From IMG/VR virus record IMGVR_UViG_3300007276_000098, positions 1 to 41,897 of that record: a stretch of 41,897 bases of DNA; one strand, written 5' to 3'. The translations under genes were made by a program, and so were the position numbers. This stretch comes from a virus. Below, in pieces: positions 7,266-15,660 of the stretch. Under the pieces are notes generated by a model, which saw only the letters and a list, made by a program, of their open reading frames with translations, made no database searches and had not been told where the DNA came from. Each line of letters opens with the position of its first letter. Positions within the stretch are counted from its first letter, which is position 1.

Positions 7266-8230
7266 ATGAAGACCAGATCTACTCAGTAGTTGAGCAGATC
7301 CCTGACGTCGGATTAATTACACGCTCAGGTGATTGGCACCTGGCGTTTAAGTGCTTCATGGGCAGCCGCCATTCTAAGGGCTACGACTCTAGCCCGTCTA
7401 TGACGGTATCATTTGATACTCCCGCCCCTTGGGTTGAGTGCTTCTCCTGCGGATACAAACGACCGCTCGAGCAGGCACTATTCGATCTAGCAAGCGAGGG
7501 TAGGCTTCCCGCGACGGTGCCACTTGAGTACCGTCAGATGAAGCTAGATAGCCCCATCGTTATTCCGAAGTCAACGGGTCCTACCCTGACTGACTATTCC
7601 ATACCCCTAAAAGATCTCTTGGCTAATGAGTACGCACCAGAAATGGTTTCGTTTCTCAGAACCAAGGGCATCTCTGAGAAGGTGGCACGCGCATTTCGTA
7701 TGGCGTACGTGCCTCCTGGCCACTCTGACGAGTGGATGGGTGAAGATCGAGAAGGTAACCCCAGGGTCTCGCGGACCCCGGGTATCCTACTCCCAATCTT
7801 CTCCTATATCGACAGTACGTGGCAGTGTGTCGGAGGCCAACTTCGATACCTCGAAGGTAATTTTCGATACTTTGCTCTTTACAAATTCAACGCAAGCCGT
7901 AGACTGTTTGGTGAACAGGTACTCAGCAAGTCCAAAGGCCAAGACGTGTTCCTCGTTGAGGGACCCTTCGACGCCGCGCACATCTGCTCCGAAGGGATGC
8001 GTGCTGTCGGGCTGCTAGGTACTTCACTCAACAAACATAAAGCCCTCCTTCTGGCATCTGCCGAGCCCAAAATGGTCCATATCCTACTGGATCCGGACAA
8101 GGCAGGTACCATCGGATCACAGAAGGCAGAGGTTATACTAAGAGAGTACGGGATACCGTACACTCCGCATCAAGCTTACAAAGATCCTAAACAATACACA
8201 AAAGCTGAATTACAGCAATTAATTTCATGA
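7262..8230 (+). CDS. DnaG-type DNA primase, 322 aa
   Basis: The primase makes RNA primers for lagging-strand synthesis. The N-terminus carries a CHC2-type zinc-binding region in which a Cys and a His (KCFMGSRH) are followed about 30 residues later by CFSC. The catalytic TOPRIM domain shows LVEGPFDA with E233 and the metal-binding DPD at 277-279. At 322 residues it is short and ends soon after TOPRIM, so it lacks the helicase-binding C-terminal domain of bacterial DnaG. Start and stop overlap its neighbours by 4 bases, the usual sign of coupled translation in this operon. Confidence 0.88.
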   Translation: MNEDQIYSVVEQIPDVGLITRSGDWHLAFKCFMGSRHSKGYDSSPSMTVSFDTPAPWVECFSCGYKRPLEQALFDLASEGRLPATVPLEYRQMKLDSPIVIPKSTGPTLTDYSIPLKDLLANEYAPEMVSFLRTKGISEKVARAFRMAYVPPGHSDEWMGEDREGNPRVSRTPGILLPIFSYIDSTWQCVGGQLRYLEGNFRYFALYKFNASRRLFGEQVLSKSKGQDVFLVEGPFDAAHICSEGMRAVGLLGTSLNKHKALLLASAEPKMVHILLDPDKAGTIGSQKAEVILREYGIPYTPHQAYKDPKQYTKAELQQLIS

Positions 8231-9192
8231 GCCTCTTTGACACTAACGACGACGACACCCAGGCCCAAGGCGGCCTTTCCATCCTTAACCGACTTCGTGG
8301 TCAGGTTGACAGCGGTGGTAGCCAGCAGCGCAGCGGCGGCTGGGGTGACATCTGGGCCGCACGTGGCGGCTTCAACTTCTCCCTAAAGAAGGGCGAAGAA
8401 GCAAAGATCGTCTTCCTGGATGATATCCAGATTTTCGTGGCTACTCCGATCATCACTGGTTGGGTTAACGCCAACGGCTACTCCTTCGCTAAGACTGAGT
8501 ACCTGCGTAGCTCCGCCTACGACGACCTCGGTGAGCCGACGGGCGAGATTGACCTGGTTAGTCAGGTGACTGGTATGCGTCCGACCCTGATCGGCGTTGC
8601 CCCTATCCTTGACCTGCGCCCCTTCACCCGAAAGGACGGCACGGAAGTTAAGTACTCGGTGCGCCCGCTGCTCATCAAGACGGACAGCGTGCTTAACCAA
8701 CTGCAGACGATTGCTAAGCACAGCAACCGTACTCTGGAGAACGCCCTGATGTCGGTTAGCCGTTCGGCTACGGACTCCAAGGCTCCCGGTGCAGGTGATA
8801 CCTGGTTCCTTAAGCAGTACATGGAGGACGCTGAGCTCGTTAAGCAGATCCCGGACCTTGCTGAGATCCGGACCCAGTGCAACGTGACCGTTGGATACCC
8901 TCGCCCGGACGTGGCGCTGGCTAAGGATCTCCTTGGCCTGCACGCTAACGTGGTTCGTAAGAACCAGGACAAGAAGGATGCAATCGCTATCCAGCGTTTC
9001 GACGAAGCCGCCTGGGCCGAGGTCAGTGGCGTCGCTGCGCCGACGGGTGCCCCGGTTGCCCAGGATGTCGCCGCGGCTGCGGCTGACCAGTTTGAGGGTC
9101 TTGAGGACCTGACCCCCGCTGCTCCGGCAGCGCCTGCCGCTTCCACTGAAGGTGGTTTCGACCTGGGTGACCTCGACGACGTCCTCGGCTGA
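8227..9192 (+). CDS. Candidate single-stranded DNA-binding protein, 321 aa
   Basis: I infer an SSB role from three features. The gene lies between primase and DNA polymerase; the central region (about residues 50-250) is beta-rich, compatible with an OB fold; and the C-terminus ends in an acidic tail (GGFDLGDLDDVLG) after a disordered Ala/Pro linker, the arrangement seen in T4 gp32, T7 gp2.5 and bacterial SSB. No sequence family is recognised with certainty. Strong codon bias suggests abundant expression, which fits an SSB. The start overlaps the primase stop by 4 bases and has no clear ribosome binding site. Confidence 0.6.
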   Translation: MSLFDTNDDDTQAQGGLSILNRLRGQVDSGGSQQRSGGWGDIWAARGGFNFSLKKGEEAKIVFLDDIQIFVATPIITGWVNANGYSFAKTEYLRSSAYDDLGEPTGEIDLVSQVTGMRPTLIGVAPILDLRPFTRKDGTEVKYSVRPLLIKTDSVLNQLQTIAKHSNRTLENALMSVSRSATDSKAPGAGDTWFLKQYMEDAELVKQIPDLAEIRTQCNVTVGYPRPDVALAKDLLGLHANVVRKNQDKKDAIAIQRFDEAAWAEVSGVAAPTGAPVAQDVAAAAADQFEGLEDLTPAAPAAPAASTEGGFDLGDLDDVLG

Positions 9193-9203
9193 TTCATACT
9201 ACC

Positions 9204-11711
9204 GTGGACTCACTTGAAGAAGTGGTCGCGGATGTGGTTCAATCGAAAGTGTTCGGTTGGGACCTTGAGTGTGAATCAATGACTAGTAACCCGAACGGTG
9301 CGAAGGAACCTTCCACCGCTCGGGTTACCCACATCGCTATTGCTGGCCCTAATAAGGCTGGCTGCTGGGACGTCAGTCCTGAGTCGATGGCGGCCCTGGT
9401 CAACATGCTCACTAATCCTGGACTGTACGCGTTCGTATTCAACGCACCGTATGACCATAAGGTACTGCACCTCCGTGGGCACTTGAATCATACTGATATC
9501 AAGGCCAGGGTGGTCGATCTCATCGGTCTCATGTGGCTGATCGATGAGGAAGATAAGAGGGATCTGAAGTATTCCGCAAAGAAGTATCTCCGCATTAAGA
9601 TGACGGAGTATAAGGACGTTACCGAGAATAACACTTGGGCTAAGAAGCTTAACGTTATTCAGCAACAGTTTGCACAGTATGACAAGATCATTAAGGGGTG
9701 GACGGCGAAGTCCCCGAAGCGTCCGTACCCGACTTGGGAAGATCCCGCAAAGTCGAAGACGGCTATCCGCAAGGAGTTGCGTGAAGCTGACCCTAGCTTG
9801 TCGGCAAAGGACGCTAAAGAGATTGCTGAAGGCTTATTCACTGAAGAACTCCTGACGGAGTACACTGTGTGGATTGAGGGCTCTCGGGCTAAGGTGGAGG
9901 ATAAGATCAACAAGTACAAAGGCAAAATCAACGAGATCATGAAGAAATATGCTCGTGATGACGCTGCCAACCTACTTAAGCTGTATCGTAAGGCCATCAA
10001 GATTGTCCGAGAGGAGCAGACTGAGCACGTGCTCAACGTGGAGATGCAGGTACGTCTTGAGACTATCGACATGCAGCTGCACGGTATGCCTATCGACGTT
10101 GAAGAGTTGGAGGGTATTGGACAGCCGCTCCGGGAGATCCTAGAGGATCTAGAAAAGCGCGTATACGATCTAGCAGGTAAGGATTTTAACATCGGTAGCA
10201 CACCTCAGGTGCGCGAGCTACTGTTCGAGGAACTGGGGATCACACCCCCGGCTCAAGATATCAGTCGCGACGGTCGAGAGATTCCAGGCTTTACCCCTGC
10301 GGGCAGCAAACTCATAGAGGAGTACAAGCAGAACGGCGATCAGCGTCTCAAGCTCATTGATGCTCAGGACCTCACTACTATCCCGGATGACCTTAGGGCG
10401 TTCCTGGCGTGTGACGTGAAGGTCCTTGAGCGGATTGACCACGAGATCGGGCAGGCCATCCTTGACTTTCGGGCAGCACAGAAGCTGCTGTCTACGTACG
10501 TGGATGCTACGCTTGATCGGCTGGCGGCTCAGGACGACAACAGCCTACACGGCACGTTCAACTCCTGGGGCACCAAGACTGGTCGGTTCGCATCAAAGGG
10601 ACCGAACCTTCAGAACATCCCTAGTAGGGGTAAAGGTTCGGACTACCACCCTGAGCTGCAGAAGGTCGGACCTAAGATTCGTGAGGCTTTCATTGCCCCT
10701 GCGGCTGATGAGATCTCGGGACCTGAGGGCTACTGCCTACTGGTAACAGACCACAGTCAGATCGAGCTGCGTATCATTGCACACCTGTCAGGTGACCCTA
10801 ACCTGTGCAAGGTGTACAACGAGCATGTGGTCATGGAGGGGCTAAACCACTACACGGGCGATGTCCACACTATGACTGCGGCGCAGGTTGGTTGTAAACG
10901 TAAGGAGGCGAAGGCCATTAACTTTGGGTTCAACTATGGTATGGGTCCGGCCAAGTACGCTCAGCAGAACCGTGTGTTCATTGAAGGTACGACGGCCTAT
11001 GACATTGAGAAGTGCACTCAGTTCCGCGATGGTTTCTTCAAGAGTTACGGTAAGGTGCAGGCACTCATGAATCACATGGGTGGGCTATACAGGCAGGGGC
11101 AACGCAAGTTCCCTACCCTGGCTGGCCGCTACCGGCACTTCTACTCGGCCGACCGTAATCCTAATGAGTTCCCGCCCACTAAGGGTACCATCCTTAACAG
11201 TATGGTTCAGGGCTCGGCAGGTGATCTACTGAAGCACATCATCTACGTTATTCGCAAGTACGTGTATCCGCATTATCCTGGCCTCGCCCTGATCGGGCAG
11301 GTTCACGACGAGGTTATCTACGCACTACCGAAGAAGTATGAGTACGAAGTGGGGCTGCTTATCAAGTACGCTATGGAGTACCCCTGGTTCCCGATGAAGG
11401 TGCCTGTCCTGGCCTCGGCCAAGACTAGTCACTCATGGGGTGCTAAGGACGACGACAACATCCCGGAGATCGGGACTTACTATGCCCAGGTAGATGGAGT
11501 GGACCGCTTGTTTAATGAGTCCAACTGGGCAGAGTTCGTGGAGGCTGACGAGGCTGGCCGGGTATCCGCTAAGGGTGCTGCTGGTGCCTTGACGGTCGAG
11601 CAACTGAAGTGGTGTGGGACTATCATCCCCCGGGATATGCCCGCCAAGAGACCGGTTACTGAAAAGAAAGTTATGAGCCGTGCTCAAATGAAAGAGATGG
11701 GAGTTGTATGA
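9204..11711 (+). CDS. Family A DNA polymerase with 3'-5' exonuclease, 835 aa
   Basis: This is the replicative polymerase of the phage. The N-terminal proofreading domain shows Exo I (WDLE, D20 and E22) and Exo II (FNAPYDH). Residues about 130-290 form a charged helical insertion. The polymerase domain has motif A (TDHSQIELR, D516), motif B (KRKEAKAINFGFNYG, about 566-580) and motif C (VHDEV, D702). There is no 5'-3' exonuclease domain, as in T7-type phage polymerases. The start is a GTG at 9204 without a clear ribosome binding site, 11 bases after the SSB candidate. The end overlaps the next gene by an ATGA. Confidence 0.95.
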   Translation: MDSLEEVVADVVQSKVFGWDLECESMTSNPNGAKEPSTARVTHIAIAGPNKAGCWDVSPESMAALVNMLTNPGLYAFVFNAPYDHKVLHLRGHLNHTDIKARVVDLIGLMWLIDEEDKRDLKYSAKKYLRIKMTEYKDVTENNTWAKKLNVIQQQFAQYDKIIKGWTAKSPKRPYPTWEDPAKSKTAIRKELREADPSLSAKDAKEIAEGLFTEELLTEYTVWIEGSRAKVEDKINKYKGKINEIMKKYARDDAANLLKLYRKAIKIVREEQTEHVLNVEMQVRLETIDMQLHGMPIDVEELEGIGQPLREILEDLEKRVYDLAGKDFNIGSTPQVRELLFEELGITPPAQDISRDGREIPGFTPAGSKLIEEYKQNGDQRLKLIDAQDLTTIPDDLRAFLACDVKVLERIDHEIGQAILDFRAAQKLLSTYVDATLDRLAAQDDNSLHGTFNSWGTKTGRFASKGPNLQNIPSRGKGSDYHPELQKVGPKIREAFIAPAADEISGPEGYCLLVTDHSQIELRIIAHLSGDPNLCKVYNEHVVMEGLNHYTGDVHTMTAAQVGCKRKEAKAINFGFNYGMGPAKYAQQNRVFIEGTTAYDIEKCTQFRDGFFKSYGKVQALMNHMGGLYRQGQRKFPTLAGRYRHFYSADRNPNEFPPTKGTILNSMVQGSAGDLLKHIIYVIRKYVYPHYPGLALIGQVHDEVIYALPKKYEYEVGLLIKYAMEYPWFPMKVPVLASAKTSHSWGAKDDDNIPEIGTYYAQVDGVDRLFNESNWAEFVEADEAGRVSAKGAAGALTVEQLKWCGTIIPRDMPAKRPVTEKKVMSRAQMKEMGVV

Positions 11712-12163
11712 AGTACTACGGAAAGAAACTCAGGAACGCTATTGTGGATCCTGCTGAACTAGAGGTGCTGCTTTTCAAACAAGCAGCCTTCGCCGCCGTC
11801 CGGTCAGGTAACTGCTGCTCCTATAGGGGCCGATACGTCCTGATCTGGTGGTCTGATGGCTTTGTCATCAACAAAGCAGAGGACCCTAACGCCACGGTTT
11901 CTTTCCGTAAGAACCAGTTGGGGGCCGCTGTAGATTCGTTTGTCAGTCAGTTCATCAGTGAAGAAAACTGTGACTTAGGCGATGTACTGTTTCAGCGTCG
12001 GATGGACGGGGCTGGGGTACCTTGGCGTACCCTGGCCGCAAACGTTCCGATCGCTGATCTCCCCGACCCTAAGATGTTCTCACTAAGGCTCCAAGCTACC
12101 CTTGGAGAAATACTTGATGCCGTTACCTACGACCAACAAACCGATGAAGAAACTGACGCCTGA
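11708..12163 (+). CDS. Hypothetical protein, 151 aa
   Basis: I do not recognise this small soluble protein. It has a cysteine pair near residues 36-37, a Trp-Trp pair in a beta-rich stretch (about 45-60) and an acidic C-terminal end. It starts in an ATGA overlap with the polymerase stop, with GGGAG just upstream. Its last 47 bases overlap the start of the SF1 helicase. The tight position between polymerase and helicase suggests a replisome accessory role, but nothing in the sequence proves it. Confidence 0.7.
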   Translation: MKYYGKKLRNAIVDPAELEVLLFKQAAFAAVRSGNCCSYRGRYVLIWWSDGFVINKAEDPNATVSFRKNQLGAAVDSFVSQFISEENCDLGDVLFQRRMDGAGVPWRTLAANVPIADLPDPKMFSLRLQATLGEILDAVTYDQQTDEETDA

Positions 12164-13931
12164 GCAGAAGCAGGCTATCCTGGCCCCGACCGACAAGCAC
12201 TGTAAGGTGACTGCGGTTGCGGGGGCAGGTAAGACTACGGTCCTTGAGCAGCGGGCACGTTTCCTACTGAAGAAAGGAATCCCGGGGCAGCTCATCATCA
12301 CCTTCACGAAGAAGGCGGCGGTGAACCTGCAAGACCGGCTGGGCGAACTCAATGACAAGATGTTCATTGGCACGTTCCACTCGTTCTGTTACCGACTGCT
12401 TAAGCAGGAGGACACGTCACTGTCAACCCGGTTCATTACCGAGGCTGAGGAGTTCAAACTGTATGTGTATGCCTCCCAGGCGGCTAAGCGGCGTAAGCTG
12501 CGGGTCGCTCCTGCGGAGATCATCGAGCAGATCGGACTCCTGTTCAAGCAGGGTCTGGTTCCGGGTCAGTGGCCTAAGGCTAAGGGCAAGACTGCCCTAA
12601 ACCGACTGGCGGCCGATGTGTACGCCATGGCCCATAAGGATGGCCTAAGCTTCTTCGAAGAGCTGCTCACCAAGACTCGCGATCTCCTGCAGGGGGACGA
12701 GTCCTTGGTGGCAAAGCTCCAGAAGAGGTTTCCGGTTATCATGGTGGACGAGTTCCAGGACACGGATGACGTGCAGGCTGAGATCCTCAAGCTTATCTGC
12801 GGCAGCAAGTCTAAGCTGTTCGTGGTGGGGGACTCGGCTCAGTCTATCTACTCATGGCGGGGATGCAACCCAGCTATCCTAGATAACTTTGCCAGCTACT
12901 TTGGGGAGTGCTCGGATATCGTCCTAGACACGAACTTCCGTAGCAACGATACTATTCTGGAAGCGGCCAACCAAGTGCTGTCCGACATGAAGAGTGCTAC
13001 CCGCATGAGCGGAGTCAAGGGCGATGTACCCGACTCGTTCCGGGTACTGCGATTCGAGGACGACGCCGAAGAGGCCAAGCAGATCGTTGAAGGGATCCTG
13101 GAGGCAAAGCTATATGACTCCACAGCCATTCTGTACCGAGGCAACCAGCAGTCGGGACTAATCGAGAGTGAGCTAGCGATGCACAAGATTCCCTTCTCGG
13201 TGTCGGGTAATTCAAAGTCGTTCTTTGACATGCCAGAGATCAAACCTCTGCTGGCGTACATGAAACTATCCCTGGACATTAAGGACGTAGACAGCCTCCG
13301 GTACATCTGGAACAAGCCGACTCGTTTCCTCAAGTCTGAGTGGGTAGCTGACAGTGCGGCCAGTGGGGACTCTCTGAGCGCGTTGGAGATTATCCGGGCG
13401 GTAGGTAGCAGGAAGCTGGGAACAAACCAGCGGAACGCCCTCACCGTGTTGGGGCGAGGTCTAGCTGACCTGGCACACCAGCAGCGTGAGCCGATTGACG
13501 TAGTAAAGGCAGTGTACTCCAAGTTCAACTACAAGAAGCACATTGCCGATCTTGCGGAGCGCTCATCCAACCGGGATGTAGACGACATCAACTCAGCGGT
13601 CAGGCAGTTCGGTAAGATCTGCCGAAACTTCCGAACCATCAAATCCCTACTCTCACATGTAGAGTATACAAAGAATCTGCAGAAAGAAGCAAACGAACGC
13701 GGCGAAGGTGTTACAATGAGTACCATCCACTCGTCTAAGGGCCTGGAGTTCCCTATTGTCTACCTGATCGGTGCGGAAGAAGGTATTATCCCGCACGAGA
13801 AATCAGATGACTTTAGTGAAGAACAGCGCCTCATGTACGTAGCACTAACTCGCGCCGAGGACGACTTGACCGTCTCCTATTACGAACTCCCGTCGCGCTA
13901 CATCAAGCGACTTCTCCCGAAAACCAAATGA
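12117..13931 (+). CDS. UvrD/PcrA-like SF1 DNA helicase, 604 aa
   Basis: This is an ATP-dependent 3'-5' DNA translocase or helicase of superfamily 1A. The helicase motifs appear in order: Q-type start LTPEQKQAI; Walker A GAGKTT with K39; motif II VDEFQDTD; motif III GDSAQSIYSWRG; motif IV NFRS; motif V STIHSSKGLEF; and motif VI MYVALTRAED. I chose ATG 12117 because GGAGAAA (12104-12110) precedes it; a TTG at 12102 and an ATG at 12144 are alternatives. The family acts in repair, restart and removal of recombinase filaments, and here it lies beside the SF2 helicase and RecA-like gene. Confidence 0.93.
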   Translation: MPLPTTNKPMKKLTPEQKQAILAPTDKHCKVTAVAGAGKTTVLEQRARFLLKKGIPGQLIITFTKKAAVNLQDRLGELNDKMFIGTFHSFCYRLLKQEDTSLSTRFITEAEEFKLYVYASQAAKRRKLRVAPAEIIEQIGLLFKQGLVPGQWPKAKGKTALNRLAADVYAMAHKDGLSFFEELLTKTRDLLQGDESLVAKLQKRFPVIMVDEFQDTDDVQAEILKLICGSKSKLFVVGDSAQSIYSWRGCNPAILDNFASYFGECSDIVLDTNFRSNDTILEAANQVLSDMKSATRMSGVKGDVPDSFRVLRFEDDAEEAKQIVEGILEAKLYDSTAILYRGNQQSGLIESELAMHKIPFSVSGNSKSFFDMPEIKPLLAYMKLSLDIKDVDSLRYIWNKPTRFLKSEWVADSAASGDSLSALEIIRAVGSRKLGTNQRNALTVLGRGLADLAHQQREPIDVVKAVYSKFNYKKHIADLAERSSNRDVDDINSAVRQFGKICRNFRTIKSLLSHVEYTKNLQKEANERGEGVTMSTIHSSKGLEFPIVYLIGAEEGIIPHEKSDDFSEEQRLMYVALTRAEDDLTVSYYELPSRYIKRLLPKTK

Positions 13932-15310
13932 GAGCATATGATATGTTGACCATGAGTCCTCTCATTGAGGAGCAGTTCATGGCGACACCCGAAGGGGAGG
14001 GCCGCAAGCCTTACCCCATCTACAAGCAGTTAGAAGGCGGAATGGTTCTGGTTCCTAAAGCCAAGCAATCCCCGGCGTCCGCTACCTTCAAACCCAAAAC
14101 GACTCTGCCATTCCAGCTTCGCCCGTACCAGGCAAAACCCGTTAAGGAGGCCGTCAAGACTCTCGAGTCTCAAAGCGGCTTCCTTCTCCGGGCGGCGTGT
14201 GGTACGGGCAAGACCGTAATGGCTCTTGCGATCTGCGACCTACAACGCTACAAAAGCGTCATTATCCTCGTAGACCAGGTGGACATCGCTAACCAGTGGC
14301 GGGATAGGATCAATGAGTTCCTACCTAAGGCTACTGTGGCAGTGTTCCACGGAAAGGCTGAGGCCGTCGACACACTCCGAGAAAGCAAAGCTCGGTACAA
14401 GGTCGTCGTGGCTCAGTCATTGATGAAGAAGACATGGGACAAACCCGCAGAGTGCGACATGCTCGTCTGTGATGAGGCTCACGTCTTCTCTGCGCCCTGC
14501 TTCTGTGGGGCCATCTACAACCTCGACTATCATCACTCAATGGCACTGACGGCCACTGACGACCGTAAGGACGGTCTGGCGTGGGTGTTCATGCAGTTCC
14601 TGGCAGGCAGCATTATTAATGTGTCCGCCAAGACCATGCAGGCTACAGTGCTTTCCCCTAGGATGAATGTAGAGACTAAGGTAAACGACTATAACCCTGC
14701 ATGGTGCAACTCCCTACGCGGCATGACCTGGAAGGCTAAGTGTGTCAAATGTGAACACTTCGACCGCTTCCCAGTTAAGTGTGGTGGGGGATTACCCTTG
14801 ACCGCCAAGGGCGTCAAGTGGAACAAGGATAAGATTATGTGGACCCCACTGCTTAGTGATACCGTCTCTGCGGAGAAGTACCTCAAGAAGTTCGTTCCCG
14901 TGATCAAGAAGTTCCACAAGTCAGGTCGGCAGCTTATGGTATTCGGTCAGTTTGTTCAGCCCCTCAAGGATCTGATGGAGATGACTATAGCCGAGGTTGG
15001 CGAAGAAGCGTGTGGCCTGTATGTTTCCGGGACCAAGAATGTCAAAGAGGTCCTTGACAAGCCAATTACCTTCACCACTTATAAAATGAGCCAAAAGGCT
15101 TTGGATGTGCCGTGGAAAGATGCTATGATTATGACATCTCCCATTTCGGACATCCGACAAACGGTGGGCCGTGTTACTCGGCTGAAGGAAGGCAAGCAAG
15201 CCCCTATCGTCTTTGACCCTGTGATCGACAACGTATTTGTTCTTCGCAACCAATATCGCAAGCGCCTCAAGCAGTATCTTGAGCTAGGCTTCAAGGTGAC
15301 TCAAAAATGA
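13928..15310 (+). CDS. SF2 DNA helicase (UvsW/XPB-like), 460 aa, with cysteine cluster
   Basis: The protein opens its helicase core with LRPYQ, typical of the XPB/UvsW-like branch. Walker A CGTGKT follows with K95, then motif II DEAH at 182-185, motif III TAT and motif VI QTVGRVTR. Between the two RecA-like lobes four cysteines (C260, C272, C275, C285) with nearby His look like a zinc-binding insertion. T4 UvsW remodels forks and drives branch migration in recombination-dependent replication, and a similar role fits the neighbouring RecA and nuclease genes. The start overlaps the SF1 helicase stop by ATGA and the end overlaps the next gene likewise. Confidence 0.88.
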   Translation: MRAYDMLTMSPLIEEQFMATPEGEGRKPYPIYKQLEGGMVLVPKAKQSPASATFKPKTTLPFQLRPYQAKPVKEAVKTLESQSGFLLRAACGTGKTVMALAICDLQRYKSVIILVDQVDIANQWRDRINEFLPKATVAVFHGKAEAVDTLRESKARYKVVVAQSLMKKTWDKPAECDMLVCDEAHVFSAPCFCGAIYNLDYHHSMALTATDDRKDGLAWVFMQFLAGSIINVSAKTMQATVLSPRMNVETKVNDYNPAWCNSLRGMTWKAKCVKCEHFDRFPVKCGGGLPLTAKGVKWNKDKIMWTPLLSDTVSAEKYLKKFVPVIKKFHKSGRQLMVFGQFVQPLKDLMEMTIAEVGEEACGLYVSGTKNVKEVLDKPITFTTYKMSQKALDVPWKDAMIMTSPISDIRQTVGRVTRLKEGKQAPIVFDPVIDNVFVLRNQYRKRLKQYLELGFKVTQK

Positions 15311-15660
15311 ATAGCAGACCCGTAAAGGCAACGATTCGCGTATCCACCCGGACCAGTCCTAAGAAACCGTACACTCCCATTAAGGAATCAACTGAAACCA
15401 TTTCCCATATTATGACCAACAGCAACACTAACATCACTGTCGGGGTCGGCATGACCTATCCCGAAATCCTAGGACCGTACTCCAGCATGAACGTCCACGT
15501 CAGTATCGAGGTCCCCGCGGACACTGCGGATATCGCCGATCAGGCTGGGCTTAAGAAGGTGCTCGACCCGTACCGAGACATGGTCTCTGAGTACGTCATG
15601 ACTAACATTAATCAGGCCTGCAAGCAGGTTGGTAAGGACGCACCCTTCGGCGACCTATGA
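15307..15660 (+). CDS. Hypothetical protein, 117 aa
   Basis: This is a small unrecognised protein with a basic, Thr/Ser-rich N-terminus of about 35 residues, a beta-rich centre and a helical C-terminal third. It overlaps both neighbours by 4 bases, so it is translated as part of the helicase and recombinase series. Its position directly before the RecA-like gene would suit a recombination mediator such as a UvsY analogue, but no sequence feature supports that specifically. Confidence 0.65.
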   Translation: MNSRPVKATIRVSTRTSPKKPYTPIKESTETISHIMTNSNTNITVGVGMTYPEILGPYSSMNVHVSIEVPADTADIADQAGLKKVLDPYRDMVSEYVMTNINQACKQVGKDAPFGDL

